Assembly: GCA_035542775.1 (NCBI GenBank)
Contig: DATKKX010000092.1
Coordinates: forward strand, 1 to 41,635
Length of the DNA stretch: 41,635 nucleotides
Source: DATKKX01 sp035542775
Lineage (GTDB): Bacteria > Planctomycetota > Phycisphaerae > UBA1845 > UTPLA1
Direction of reading: 5' to 3'
Shown here in pieces: positions 35,314-41,635 of this stretch. Position numbers and translations under genes: made by a program. A model generated the notes under the pieces. That model did no database searches, was not told the DNA's origin, and worked only from the letters and a program-made list of their open reading frames with translations. The stretch's first letter is position 1. Each line of letters starts with the position of its first letter.

Positions 35314-37140
35314 ATGTGCGGTATTGTCGCGTATACGGGCTTTCGCGAGGCACAACCGATTCTCCTCGAAGGGCTGAAGCGGATGGAGTACCGCGGCTAT
35401 GACTCCGCGGGCATCGCCATACAGAGCGACGGCACGCTGCAAATGAAGAAAGCCCCGGGGCGTATCTCCGCCCTGGAGGCCAAGCTCGCCGCTGAACCCA
35501 TGACCGGAACCTGCGGCATGGCCCACACGCGCTGGGCCACGCACGGCGAGCCCAACGAAGTCAACGCCCACCCGCACCTCGACGCCAGCGGCCGGATTGC
35601 CCTGATCCACAACGGCATCATCGAGAACTACCAGACGCTCCGGACCTACCTGGAAGACAAAGGAGTGAAATTCGCGAGCCAGACCGACACCGAGGTGCTG
35701 GTCCAACTGATCGGCCACTTCTACAACGGCGACATCGAGCTGGCCGTGCGGACCGCCCTGCGCGACGTCCGCGGCACCTACGGCATCGCCGTGCTCTGCT
35801 CCGATGAGCCCGGTAAGATCGTCACCGCCCGCAAAGGCAGCCCCTTGATCCTCGGCGTGGGCGACGAAGAGTACCTGATCGCTTCCGACGCCGCGGCGAT
35901 CATCCAGCACACCACCCAGGTCATCTACCTTTCCGACGGCGAGATGGCCGTCGTCTGGAGCGACGGCTTCCGCACCATGACGCTCGACGCCCTGCCGGTC
36001 ACCAAGGCCGTCACCGACCTGGAAATGACGCTCAGCGATATCGAGTTGGGCGGGCACAAGCATTTCATGCTCAAGGAGATCATGGAGCAGCCCGAAGCGG
36101 CGTCCAACTGCATGCGCGGCCGCGTCAACGCCGAGGAGGGCTGGATCCACCTCGGCGGCGTGGCCAAGTTCATGCGCGAGCTGGTCCGCACCAAGCGATT
36201 CATCATCACCGCCTGCGGCACAGCCTGGCATGCCGGCCTGCTCGGCGAGTACCTCTTCGAAGATCTGGCCCGCATCCCCACCGAGGTCGAATACGCCTCG
36301 GAGTTCCGTTATCGCAACCCGATCATCGACGACGGCACTGTGGTCATCGCCATCAGCCAGTCCGGCGAGACCGCGGACACCCTGGCCGCCCTGCGCGAGG
36401 CCCGGGACAAGGGCGCTCTCGCCCTCGGAATCGTCAACGTCGTCGGCTCGACCATCGCCCGAGAGGCTGACGCCGGCGTTTATCTGCACGTGGGGCCCGA
36501 GATCGGCGTGGCCAGCACCAAGGCCTATATCGGGCAGGTGCTGGTGATGAGCATGATCGCCCTGATGCTCGGCCGGCGGCGGAACCTGTCGCAGCCCGAT
36601 CTCAGCGCCTACCTGCAAGCACTGGATTCGCTTCCCGGTAAGATCGAGCAGATCACCCGGCAAAGCGAGATGGTTCGGGAGGTCGCCGAGGAATACAAGA
36701 CCGCCAACAACTGGCTGTACCTGGGCCGCGGCTACAACTATCCGACAGCTTTGGAAGGCGCTCTCAAGCTCAAGGAAATCTCCTACGTGCATGCTGAGGG
36801 CATGCCCGCGGCGGAGATGAAGCACGGCCCTATCGCCCTGATCACGCGGGACATGCCGGTGGTCTTCATCGCCACGCGCTCCACGCAGTACGAGAAAGTG
36901 GTCAGCAACATCGAGGAGGTCCGCGCCCGCGGCGGGCGGGTCATCGCCGTGGCCACCAAAGGCGACAAGGAGATCGCCCGCCTGGCCAAGCACGTTTTCT
37001 ACGTCCCCGACATGCCTGAGCCGTTGCAGCCCATGGTGGCGATCATCCCGCTGCAATTGCTGGCTTATCACATGGCGGTACTGCGCGGCTGCGACGTGGA
37101 CAAGCCGCGGAACCTGGCCAAGAGCGTGACGGTGGAGTAG
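35314..37140 (+). CDS. glmS: Glutamine--fructose-6-phosphate aminotransferase (isomerizing)
   Basis: This 608-residue protein has the full GlmS pattern. After Met removal, Cys2 (MCGIVAYTG) is the N-terminal nucleophile. The glutaminase part includes YRGYDSAGI, THGEPNEVNAHPH and IHNGIIENY. The two SIS sugar-isomerase domains contain ITACGTAWHAGL, AISQSGETADT and EGALKLKEISYVHAEGMPAA, and the chain ends in the family motif KPRNLAKSVTVE. It makes glucosamine-6-phosphate from fructose-6-phosphate and glutamine, the first step toward UDP-GlcNAc for peptidoglycan and surface glycans. GGGAG lies eight bases before the ATG. Its length matches the family. It is near, but not co-directional with, the pbpC pair. 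Confidence 0.97.
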   Translation: MCGIVAYTGFREAQPILLEGLKRMEYRGYDSAGIAIQSDGTLQMKKAPGRISALEAKLAAEPMTGTCGMAHTRWATHGEPNEVNAHPHLDASGRIALIHNGIIENYQTLRTYLEDKGVKFASQTDTEVLVQLIGHFYNGDIELAVRTALRDVRGTYGIAVLCSDEPGKIVTARKGSPLILGVGDEEYLIASDAAAIIQHTTQVIYLSDGEMAVVWSDGFRTMTLDALPVTKAVTDLEMTLSDIELGGHKHFMLKEIMEQPEAASNCMRGRVNAEEGWIHLGGVAKFMRELVRTKRFIITACGTAWHAGLLGEYLFEDLARIPTEVEYASEFRYRNPIIDDGTVVIAISQSGETADTLAALREARDKGALALGIVNVVGSTIAREADAGVYLHVGPEIGVASTKAYIGQVLVMSMIALMLGRRRNLSQPDLSAYLQALDSLPGKIEQITRQSEMVREVAEEYKTANNWLYLGRGYNYPTALEGALKLKEISYVHAEGMPAAEMKHGPIALITRDMPVVFIATRSTQYEKVVSNIEEVRARGGRVIAVATKGDKEIARLAKHVFYVPDMPEPLQPMVAIIPLQLLAYHMAVLRGCDVDKPRNLAKSVTVE

Positions 37141-37145
37141 GAGCG

Positions 37146-37169
37146 GGCGGCTCTAGTACAATAGCCGCC
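37146..37169. other. Hairpin downstream of glmS
   Basis: GGCGGCT (37146-37152) and AGCCGCC (37163-37169) can pair as a seven-bp stem with a ten-base loop, six bases after the glmS stop. There is no T-run after it, so a classical intrinsic terminator is not supported. It could be a weak terminator or an operator for the following toxin-antitoxin pair. The loop includes TACAAT, a -10-like hexamer. Confidence 0.35.
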
Positions 37170-37210
37170 AGTGGAATACCACGCTGCCGTCTGCCCAAGG
37201 AAGCTGAATA

Positions 37211-37519
37211 ATGGTTGCTCAGCCGCACGTCCCGATCAACCGTAATCAGATTGCGGAGTTCTGCCGCAAGTGGCGAATCGTGGAATTCTCGCTGTTTGGG
37301 TCCGTCCTGCGAGACGATTTCCGGCCTGATAGTGATGTGGATGTGCTGGTGCGTTTCGAGCCTGACGCCCCCTGGAGCCTGTTGGACATCGTGACCATGA
37401 TGGCGGAGCTCAAGGAGATGTTCGGGCGGGAGGTCGATCTGGTTGAAAAGGACGCCATCCGAAACCCATTCCGCCGCCAATCGATCATGAGGACGCACCA
37501 GGTGATCTATGCCGCGTGA
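37211..37519 (+). CDS. mntA: MNT-domain nucleotidyltransferase antitoxin MntA
   Basis: This 102-residue protein has the minimal nucleotidyltransferase core GSVLRDDFRPDSDVDVLVRF, containing the GS and D-x-D residues that bind metal and nucleotide, plus a third acidic site near EVDLVEKD. AAGGAAG precedes the ATG at 37211 by about seven bases. MntA antitoxins neutralise the partner HEPN toxin by adding AMP groups to a tyrosine near its RX4HXY motif. The gene overlaps the toxin gene by 11 bases (37509-37519), so the two are translated together, with the antitoxin first as in characterised hepT-mntA-type pairs in some bacteria. Confidence in the family is high. Activity is inferred from the intact motif. 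Confidence 0.92.
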   Translation: MVAQPHVPINRNQIAEFCRKWRIVEFSLFGSVLRDDFRPDSDVDVLVRFEPDAPWSLLDIVTMMAELKEMFGREVDLVEKDAIRNPFRRQSIMRTHQVIYAA

Positions 37520-37871
37520 AAAAAGCGACATCGCCTGCCTATGGGACATGCTGGACGCTGCTCGGGCGGTGACGCTCTTTGTGCAGGGTCGCTCCTTCCA
37601 GGAGTATTCCGCCGACCTCATGTTGCGGTCGGCGGTGGAGCGGCAGGTTGAGATCCTCGGAGAGGCGGCGCGCTGTGTATCCCAGGAGTTCCAGCAGTCT
37701 CATCCCCAGATTCCGTGGCAAGGGATCATCGGGCAACGGCACGTCTTGGCGCACGACTACGGGGGTATCAAGCACGACCGGCTGTGGCGCGTGGCGACTG
37801 AGCTCGTGCCCCGGCTGATCGAGCTGCTCGAGCCGCTCGTTCCGCAGGAGCCTCCGGAGCCAAAATCCTGA
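37509..37871 (+). CDS. hepT: HEPN-domain toxin HepT (DUF86 ribonuclease)
   Basis: This 120-residue all-helical protein carries the HEPN signature RX4HXY as RHVLAHDYGGI (near residue 78), preceded by the typical LRSAVERQVEILGEAA stretch of the DUF86 family. HEPN toxins are RNases that act as dimers with the Arg and His at the dimer interface; the Tyr is the one modified by MntA in studied systems. The start codon lies inside the mntA frame, at ATG 37509. It is followed by about 100 bases before the next gene, which has its own promoter-like sequence. All key residues are present, so the pair looks functional. Confidence 0.92.
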   Translation: MPREKSDIACLWDMLDAARAVTLFVQGRSFQEYSADLMLRSAVERQVEILGEAARCVSQEFQQSHPQIPWQGIIGQRHVLAHDYGGIKHDRLWRVATELVPRLIELLEPLVPQEPPEPKS

Positions 37872-37958
37872 ACGACAGGCCCTCGGCGAGGGCTGCTCGG
37901 GCGCGCGACGACATTGCTCTAACGTCCACTGGATGGCCTTGCCGCATTGTCTTTCAAC

Positions 37959-37964
37959 TATAAT
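37959..37964 (+). promoter_or_regulatory. Perfect -10 hexamer just before a probable leaderless start
   Basis: TATAAT lies eight bases before the ATG at 37973. Transcription starting about seven bases downstream would begin at or next to the ATG, giving a leaderless mRNA. Only a weak -35 is seen (TTGCCG at a 13-14 base spacing). No ribosome binding site precedes the ATG, which agrees with this reading. Confidence 0.45.
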
Positions 37965-37972
37965 GCACCCCC

Positions 37973-39073
37973 ATGCGAGCTGGGCCATCATCGTCCACGG
38001 GGGAATCCGTCAGGATCTACTACATCCGTGCGCCAGAACCCACTCCTTCCGGCGAGGGCTTCCTTGCCCTTCGAATCGGGATACTCCTGCTATGGCTGCC
38101 CATCTACGTCGTAACAGAGTCGGGCGTCGATTGGATCTTCGAGAAATTGGGCCGTCCAACGCCCTGGAGCCTCTGGGCTGCAGCCGTGGTGCTGTCCGTG
38201 ATCGCGCCGGTCGCCGGGATCCTATACATTGGATGGCTTGCCGGAGGAGGCCCGCTCAAACGCCGTCGCCGAGCCAGGCTCACTCGAACGGACGCGCTCA
38301 GCGGCGTCACGGAACCGCCTCCAGACCGCGGGATCGAGCTAGCTCTGCGTGCCGGAAGGACCCCGAGCAGGCGATTCGCCTCTTCATTGAAACGGATCCC
38401 GGTCGGCAACATCGTCCTCGCCGAATCGGAGTCACACCGGCTGGCCCGCCAACCCGCCACCAGCGCTATCCCGTTCGAGCCGATCGATCTCGCCGACGAC
38501 CGCGAGCGATTGGCCGCCCTGCGCCAGATGGACCACGGGAAGCTTGCGCGAAGCCCGGTACTGCGTAAGGTCCGAAAGATGTTCAAGCTGACCCTCCCTC
38601 GCTTTCGGCAGAGACCCTATTACTTCTTGGACATCTTCGCATTCTGCCTCTGCCTGGCCATCGCGTGGGCCTCGGGGTGTTTCCTCAGCGGGACGTGGTA
38701 CTCAGTGCTCAATACGCTCCGCGATCTCGCAGTCCTCGACGCCGCCGTCGCCTCGCTGTTTCGGGAGGACCACTGGTGGCTCGTGCCCGGGGGGCTTATC
38801 TGCCGCAGGTTCAGGTTCTGGCGAAAGGGCGTCAGCGTGCAGCTCTTCACCCGGGCGGACACGCCGCTGTTCCTCGACGCCAGGGATGGCACGGGCCTGG
38901 TTCTCGATGAAGACCGCCTCCGGCGCTTCTCTTACTCAAAAGAAGATCTGCCGGCCGTCATCGCCGCGTGGATCAGTCGCGCCCGGACGCCCAGCCTTGA
39001 GGAAGTGCGCGCCTTCGTCGGGCAGGATTCTGCTCCAGATTCGCGGACGCGGGCACCGAGCCGGACCGCATAG
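37973..39073 (+). CDS. Hypothetical membrane protein with C-terminal PH-like region
   Basis: This 366-residue protein is not a family I recognise. Hydrophobic segments occur at about residues 30-48 (LRIGILLLWLPIYVV), 67-90 (SLWAAAVVLSVIAPVAGILY) and 222-240 (FLDIFAFCLCLAIAWASGCF). Between the second and third lies a long, basic, poorly conserved cytoplasmic-type loop. After the third, residues about 265-345 have alternating beta strands and a final helix (WWLVPGGLICRRFRFWRKGV, then DEDRLRRFSYSKEDLPAVI), a pattern like a bacterial PH domain. No ribosome binding site lies before the ATG. The -10 hexamer eight bases upstream suggests leaderless translation. The gene is convergent with the next, 13 bases away. 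Confidence 0.65.
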   Translation: MRAGPSSSTGESVRIYYIRAPEPTPSGEGFLALRIGILLLWLPIYVVTESGVDWIFEKLGRPTPWSLWAAAVVLSVIAPVAGILYIGWLAGGGPLKRRRRARLTRTDALSGVTEPPPDRGIELALRAGRTPSRRFASSLKRIPVGNIVLAESESHRLARQPATSAIPFEPIDLADDRERLAALRQMDHGKLARSPVLRKVRKMFKLTLPRFRQRPYYFLDIFAFCLCLAIAWASGCFLSGTWYSVLNTLRDLAVLDAAVASLFREDHWWLVPGGLICRRFRFWRKGVSVQLFTRADTPLFLDARDGTGLVLDEDRLRRFSYSKEDLPAVIAAWISRARTPSLEEVRAFVGQDSAPDSRTRAPSRTA

Positions 39074-39086
39074 CTGGCTCAGGTCT

Positions 39087-39632
39087 CTATTCGATCGCCT
39101 CTTGTATCTCCCTCATACGTTGCCGCAACTCTTTCGGGAGTGCCCGAATCAGTGCCGCGTCCAGCAGCCCGACCGAGAGAAGATCCCTGATGTGGACGCG
39201 ATCGATGTCGCGATATGACTGCAGCTTCATCCGCACCAGCGACGGCAGGTCGACCACCAGGAAGCCCGCCTCGCTGCGAACCGCTGATCCCGCATCCGGC
39301 GCCGGATGCGCGTAGTGCGGGCGAATACGCTCGTTCGCGAAGACGAGATGCACGCCGGTCTTCGGGTTCGGCCGGCGCCGGTCGACGAACATCACGACAC
39401 CGAGCACATCCACGGGCATCAACCCGAGGGGCCGCAGCGCTTCCGTCACGATCGCAAGGTCCTGGCGGCGGATCAGGAGATCAACGCCCTTCGTGGCTCT
39501 GACGGCCCCGTCGTCGACCGTAGCCACCCACGCCGCCACTGCGTTGCCGCCAATGACCGCATAATGAATACGCGCCTTGTCGAGCGCTTTACTGACTTTG
39601 CGCAACAACCTCTCGACGCGATCAACCGCCAT
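39087..39632 (-). CDS. Nucleotidyltransferase-fold protein with degenerate active site (orphan)
   Basis: From ATG 39632 the protein has 181 residues and the AbiEii/NTase-like pattern: RIHYAVIGGNAVAAW, VRATKGVDLLIRR and, near the end, DLPSLVRMKLQSYRDIDRVH followed by IRDLL. In active relatives the core reads T-x-D-x-D. Here the first Asp is Gly (Gly49 of KGVD), although Asp51 remains. The fold is therefore likely retained but catalysis may be impaired. An upstream in-frame ATG (39704) would add 24 residues without an obvious ribosome binding site. I prefer 39632 because it begins the conserved part, but neither site is strong. There is no neighbouring HEPN or AbiEi partner on the same strand, so a toxin-antitoxin role is not supported. 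Confidence 0.7.
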   Translation of the reverse strand: MAVDRVERLLRKVSKALDKARIHYAVIGGNAVAAWVATVDDGAVRATKGVDLLIRRQDLAIVTEALRPLGLMPVDVLGVVMFVDRRRPNPKTGVHLVFANERIRPHYAHPAPDAGSAVRSEAGFLVVDLPSLVRMKLQSYRDIDRVHIRDLLSVGLLDAALIRALPKELRQRMREIQEAIE

Positions 39633-39738
39633 GACTTGTCCCCGAAAATTCGGCCGAACCGCTACCATGGTTACCAAGATAGTGACCTGTGCCGTTTCCG
39701 ACAAGCGAAAGGTGAGGGTCGCGCCTTCGCCACGTCTC

Positions 39739-40599
39739 TCAGAGGCGATTTGTTGGCTTCTTCATCTTCGCCCGAAGGGCCTCCAGCAGATCATCCACTT
39801 CCATCTGCCCCATCCTGGTCTGCGTGACCACCATCTGCGTGCCGACGAAGACCGGGTTCGGGATATTGCCGCCGTGATCGCGCCAGGACTCCGGATCGAC
39901 GCAGGAATTGACCGCCTGGAGGAGCTCCTCTCGCACGGCCTGCCGGGCCTCTCGAACGGCGGCGCGGACCACGCGCTCCATAGCCTCTTTATCGCGGGAC
40001 AGCGAGACGTTGCCGTACTTGGCCAAGGCCTTGACCACCCTGTCGATGTATCTGGCAAGCTCCTCGTCGTCGGCGTAAAGCAGATCGGCGCACTCGTAGG
40101 TGCAGGTCATCGTGGCTCGGCTCAGGTCCTCCCTGGTCGACACCTCCACCACCCCTCGCGAGACATCGAACGCAAGCTGCGTCTCGCCGGCTCCGGCGAT
40201 ATCCAGGATCATCGCCAGCAGATCGTCGCCGCAGACATTGGTCGCCGCGATGGAGATCTCGGTGTCCTTGCTGATGCCCGCGGCGTCGAGGGCCGCCCAG
40301 TTCGGCGCGACGCTCACGTCGCAGAGCCTCGCCATGCGCTCGAGCGCATCCTGAAGCTCCACCTGGTTCAACTCGATCCGCGGCACGCGCCGGCTCAACC
40401 GGCACCGGACCTCGTAGTCAACGTCGCTCTCCCAGGCGTACCGCCGAGGACCGGGCGCCCGCTCATCCGGCGCGTTTGCCCTCCGTGGCTCGCGACTCGC
40501 GCGATTGCCCCCCGCGGGCGGATCATTCGCCGCCCGGATCTCCGCGTATCCAGCCGCCATCACCAACAAAAACGCGCTTGTGATCATCAATCGAGACAT
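39739..40599 (-). CDS. Small exported protein with secretin/STN-like domain
   Basis: The start at ATG 40599 has GGGAGG five bases upstream and a signal peptide (MSRLMITSAFLLVMAAGYAE). Longer in-frame starts upstream add only proline/arginine-rich low complexity. The 286-residue product has a disordered proline-rich segment (about 25-55). It then has a region like the STN or secretin N0 domain (about 70-140: ELNQVELQDALERMARLCDV, SVAPNWAALDAAGISKDTEI, VEVSTREDL) and a helical C-terminus (VRAAVREARQAVREELL). Such domains in planctomycetes are often lone, with no secretin barrel, and their role is not known. No neighbours suggest a secretion system. Confidence 0.65.
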   Translation of the reverse strand: MSRLMITSAFLLVMAAGYAEIRAANDPPAGGNRASREPRRANAPDERAPGPRRYAWESDVDYEVRCRLSRRVPRIELNQVELQDALERMARLCDVSVAPNWAALDAAGISKDTEISIAATNVCGDDLLAMILDIAGAGETQLAFDVSRGVVEVSTREDLSRATMTCTYECADLLYADDEELARYIDRVVKALAKYGNVSLSRDKEAMERVVRAAVREARQAVREELLQAVNSCVDPESWRDHGGNIPNPVFVGTQMVVTQTRMGQMEVDDLLEALRAKMKKPTNRL

Positions 40600-40927
40600 G
40601 TCGGCCTCCCGGGCACATCCCGCTGGTCGGCAGGCCGCACCCGATCCCCCCGCGCCCGACCGGCGTCCCTCGCCCGGCCCGATCGGTGGCCCCGCCCGGC
40701 ATGATGTCGCCGTCTGATTGTTTCCTCCTGATGCGCGGATGTCGACCACGCCACCAGCCAGGGGCGGCTCGCTCCGCTCGCACGCCCCTGGCAACCATCG
40801 TACGCCCTCCGGGCGATGGGCCGTGGACTGTCGTGACCGGGGGTAGGAGCGGTGATGTGTCGGGCGGTTCGGCGGGCGATGGCACGGGTGGGCGGAAGAA
40901 ACGCGCGCACTTCGTGGCAATTCGTGG

Positions 40928-40967
40928 CAAATGCTGGGAGGTTCTTGGCTGTTAGCCATCCGGGGCC
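40928..40967. repeat. Copy 1 of a direct repeat (short form)
   Basis: This 40-base segment has the form GCAAATGCTGGGAGGTTCTT then GGCTGTTAGCCATCCGGGGC. It matches both ends of the longer copy about 190 bases downstream, with small differences. The copy here has one heptamer unit; the longer one has four. Confidence 0.5.
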
Positions 40968-41116
40968 ACCGTCCGCGGTCCGCGGGTCTGGGGCGGTGGG
41001 GCCGACGCCCTTGTCGGCAGCCTGGGGTCTTCTCAGAGGCAGCTGAGGCTCTCCGCCGCTCTGCCGCCGGTGAGGGCACCGGCTCGACTTCGGGGTGCAA
41101 ACCGCCGAGATCCGCC

Positions 41117-41184
41117 GCAAACGCTGGGAAGCTCTTAGCTGATAGCTGTTGGCTGTTGGCTGTTGGCTGTTAGCCATCCGGGGC
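41117..41184. repeat. Copy 2 of the direct repeat, with heptamer array
   Basis: The element begins GCAAACGCTGGGAAGCTCTT and ends in TAGCCATCCGGGGC, like copy 1. Between the ends lie four tandem heptamers at 41145-41172: three exact GCTGTTG units and a final GCTGTTA. The difference in unit number between copies suggests slippage at a mobile or dispersed non-coding repeat. Confidence 0.55.
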
Positions 41185-41592
41185 TGCCTTCGCCGCTTTC
41201 GTAGATGCGACCCGTGGGGTATCCCCAGTCGCCAAACATTCTTTTCTTCTGCACATTAGCGCCTTTTGGTGCAATCGAGCGCCAGCGCCGTTATCTGGCG
41301 TCGGGCAATCGTCCATTCAAAGCCATCAGCTCAGGAGGGCAGATGACGCGGAGCGGGCGCGGCGGCAGCGTGGCCGGGATGCACGAAGCCCGGGTCACAA
41401 GCTCTTTTCAATATACCTAACAGATCGCGAAAAGTCAAATGGAAATTACAATGCGAGGGGTCAATGGGCCGACGGGCGAAAGAAAGCGGGGGCGAGTAGC
41501 GGTAGGGAGCAAGGGGATTAACGCGGAACAGGAAACGCGGAATTCGGAACGGGGAACCGGGGAGGCGGAGCGAGAGGCTGCGGCTTGCGAAT

Positions 41593-41619
41593 GCACGGAC
41601 AAGGCAGCCTTGTCCGTGC
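41593..41619. repeat. Strong hairpin: 12-bp stem with 3-base loop
   Basis: GCACGGACAAGG (41593-41604) and CCTTGTCCGTGC (41608-41619) are perfect reverse complements around CAG. No T-run follows. It lies in the gene-free edge and may be a dispersed palindrome (REP-like) or a terminator for a gene beyond the window. Confidence 0.6.
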
Positions 41620-41635
41620 CACCCTTCTATTGGCC

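Larger units (their letters stand above)
40600..41635. other. Gene-free region at the right edge with repeated elements
   Basis: This 1036-base stretch holds no frame with a recognisable domain, a good ribosome binding site and a signal peptide. A 71-codon frame at 41205-41420 is the best candidate and is not convincing. Structured features are the repeated element at 40928-40967 and 41117-41184, including a heptamer array, and the hairpin at 41593-41619. The composition is purine-biased at 41440-41580 (GGAAC/GGGGA-like). Confidence 0.6.

Noticed and set aside
35245..37071. 608-codon open frame antisense to glmS
   Set aside because: It mirrors a textbook glmS in the opposite strand, is rich in residues typical of high-GC antisense frames, and shows no domain or ribosome binding site.
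1..41635. CRISPR arrays, insertion sequences, tRNA and rRNA genes
   Set aside because: No regular direct repeats with unique spacers, no transposase frames and no tRNA T-loop-like sequence were found by reading; a tRNAscan or Infernal run would be decisive.

Overview
The window looks like a high-GC chromosome segment from a planctomycete, probably close to the Phycisphaerae. The clues are several large secreted proteins ending in planctomycete-style dockerin-like (EF-hand) tails with GDLNGDG or GDMNCDG motifs, DUF5107-TPR and DUF5703-type proteins, and a bacterial alpha-2-macroglobulin/PBP1C pair. The taxonomic call is an inference from gene content; no rRNA or tRNA gene was seen.

Layout. 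1-9.0 kb (minus strand): a BNR/Asp-box repeat secreted protein cut by the left edge; a very large repeat-plus-dockerin secreted protein whose single reading frame is broken by three in-frame stops; an orphan dockerin tail; and an intact secreted beta-propeller-like protein with its own dockerin. 9.1-20.8 kb: exported proteins suggestive of glycan handling, namely a GH123-like domain fused to a PNGase F-like C-terminus, a DUF5703/GH95-like six-hairpin glycosidase, a DUF5107-TPR protein, a DUF4185-like protein and a Tat/lipoprotein metallophosphoesterase.

21.5-27.1 kb (plus strand): a tight five-gene unit made of a membrane-anchored PAS protein, the small and large subunits of a cytosolic group 2-like [NiFe] hydrogenase, a hydrogenase maturation protease and a hybrid histidine kinase. 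I read this as a self-contained hydrogen-sensing signalling module. It is the most notable system in the window.

27.1-34.7 kb (minus strand): alpha-2-macroglobulin and penicillin-binding protein 1C, overlapping by four bases, the same pairing as yfhM-pbpC in Escherichia coli. 35.3-37.1 kb: glmS. 37.2-37.9 kb: an MntA-HepT toxin-antitoxin pair. 38.0-40.6 kb: a membrane protein with a probable leaderless start, an orphan nucleotidyltransferase-fold protein with a degenerate active site, and a small secreted STN-like protein. 40.6-41.6 kb holds no convincing gene but has a duplicated element with a heptamer array and a strong hairpin.

Many long open frames lie antisense to these genes. They reflect high GC content and are not annotated.
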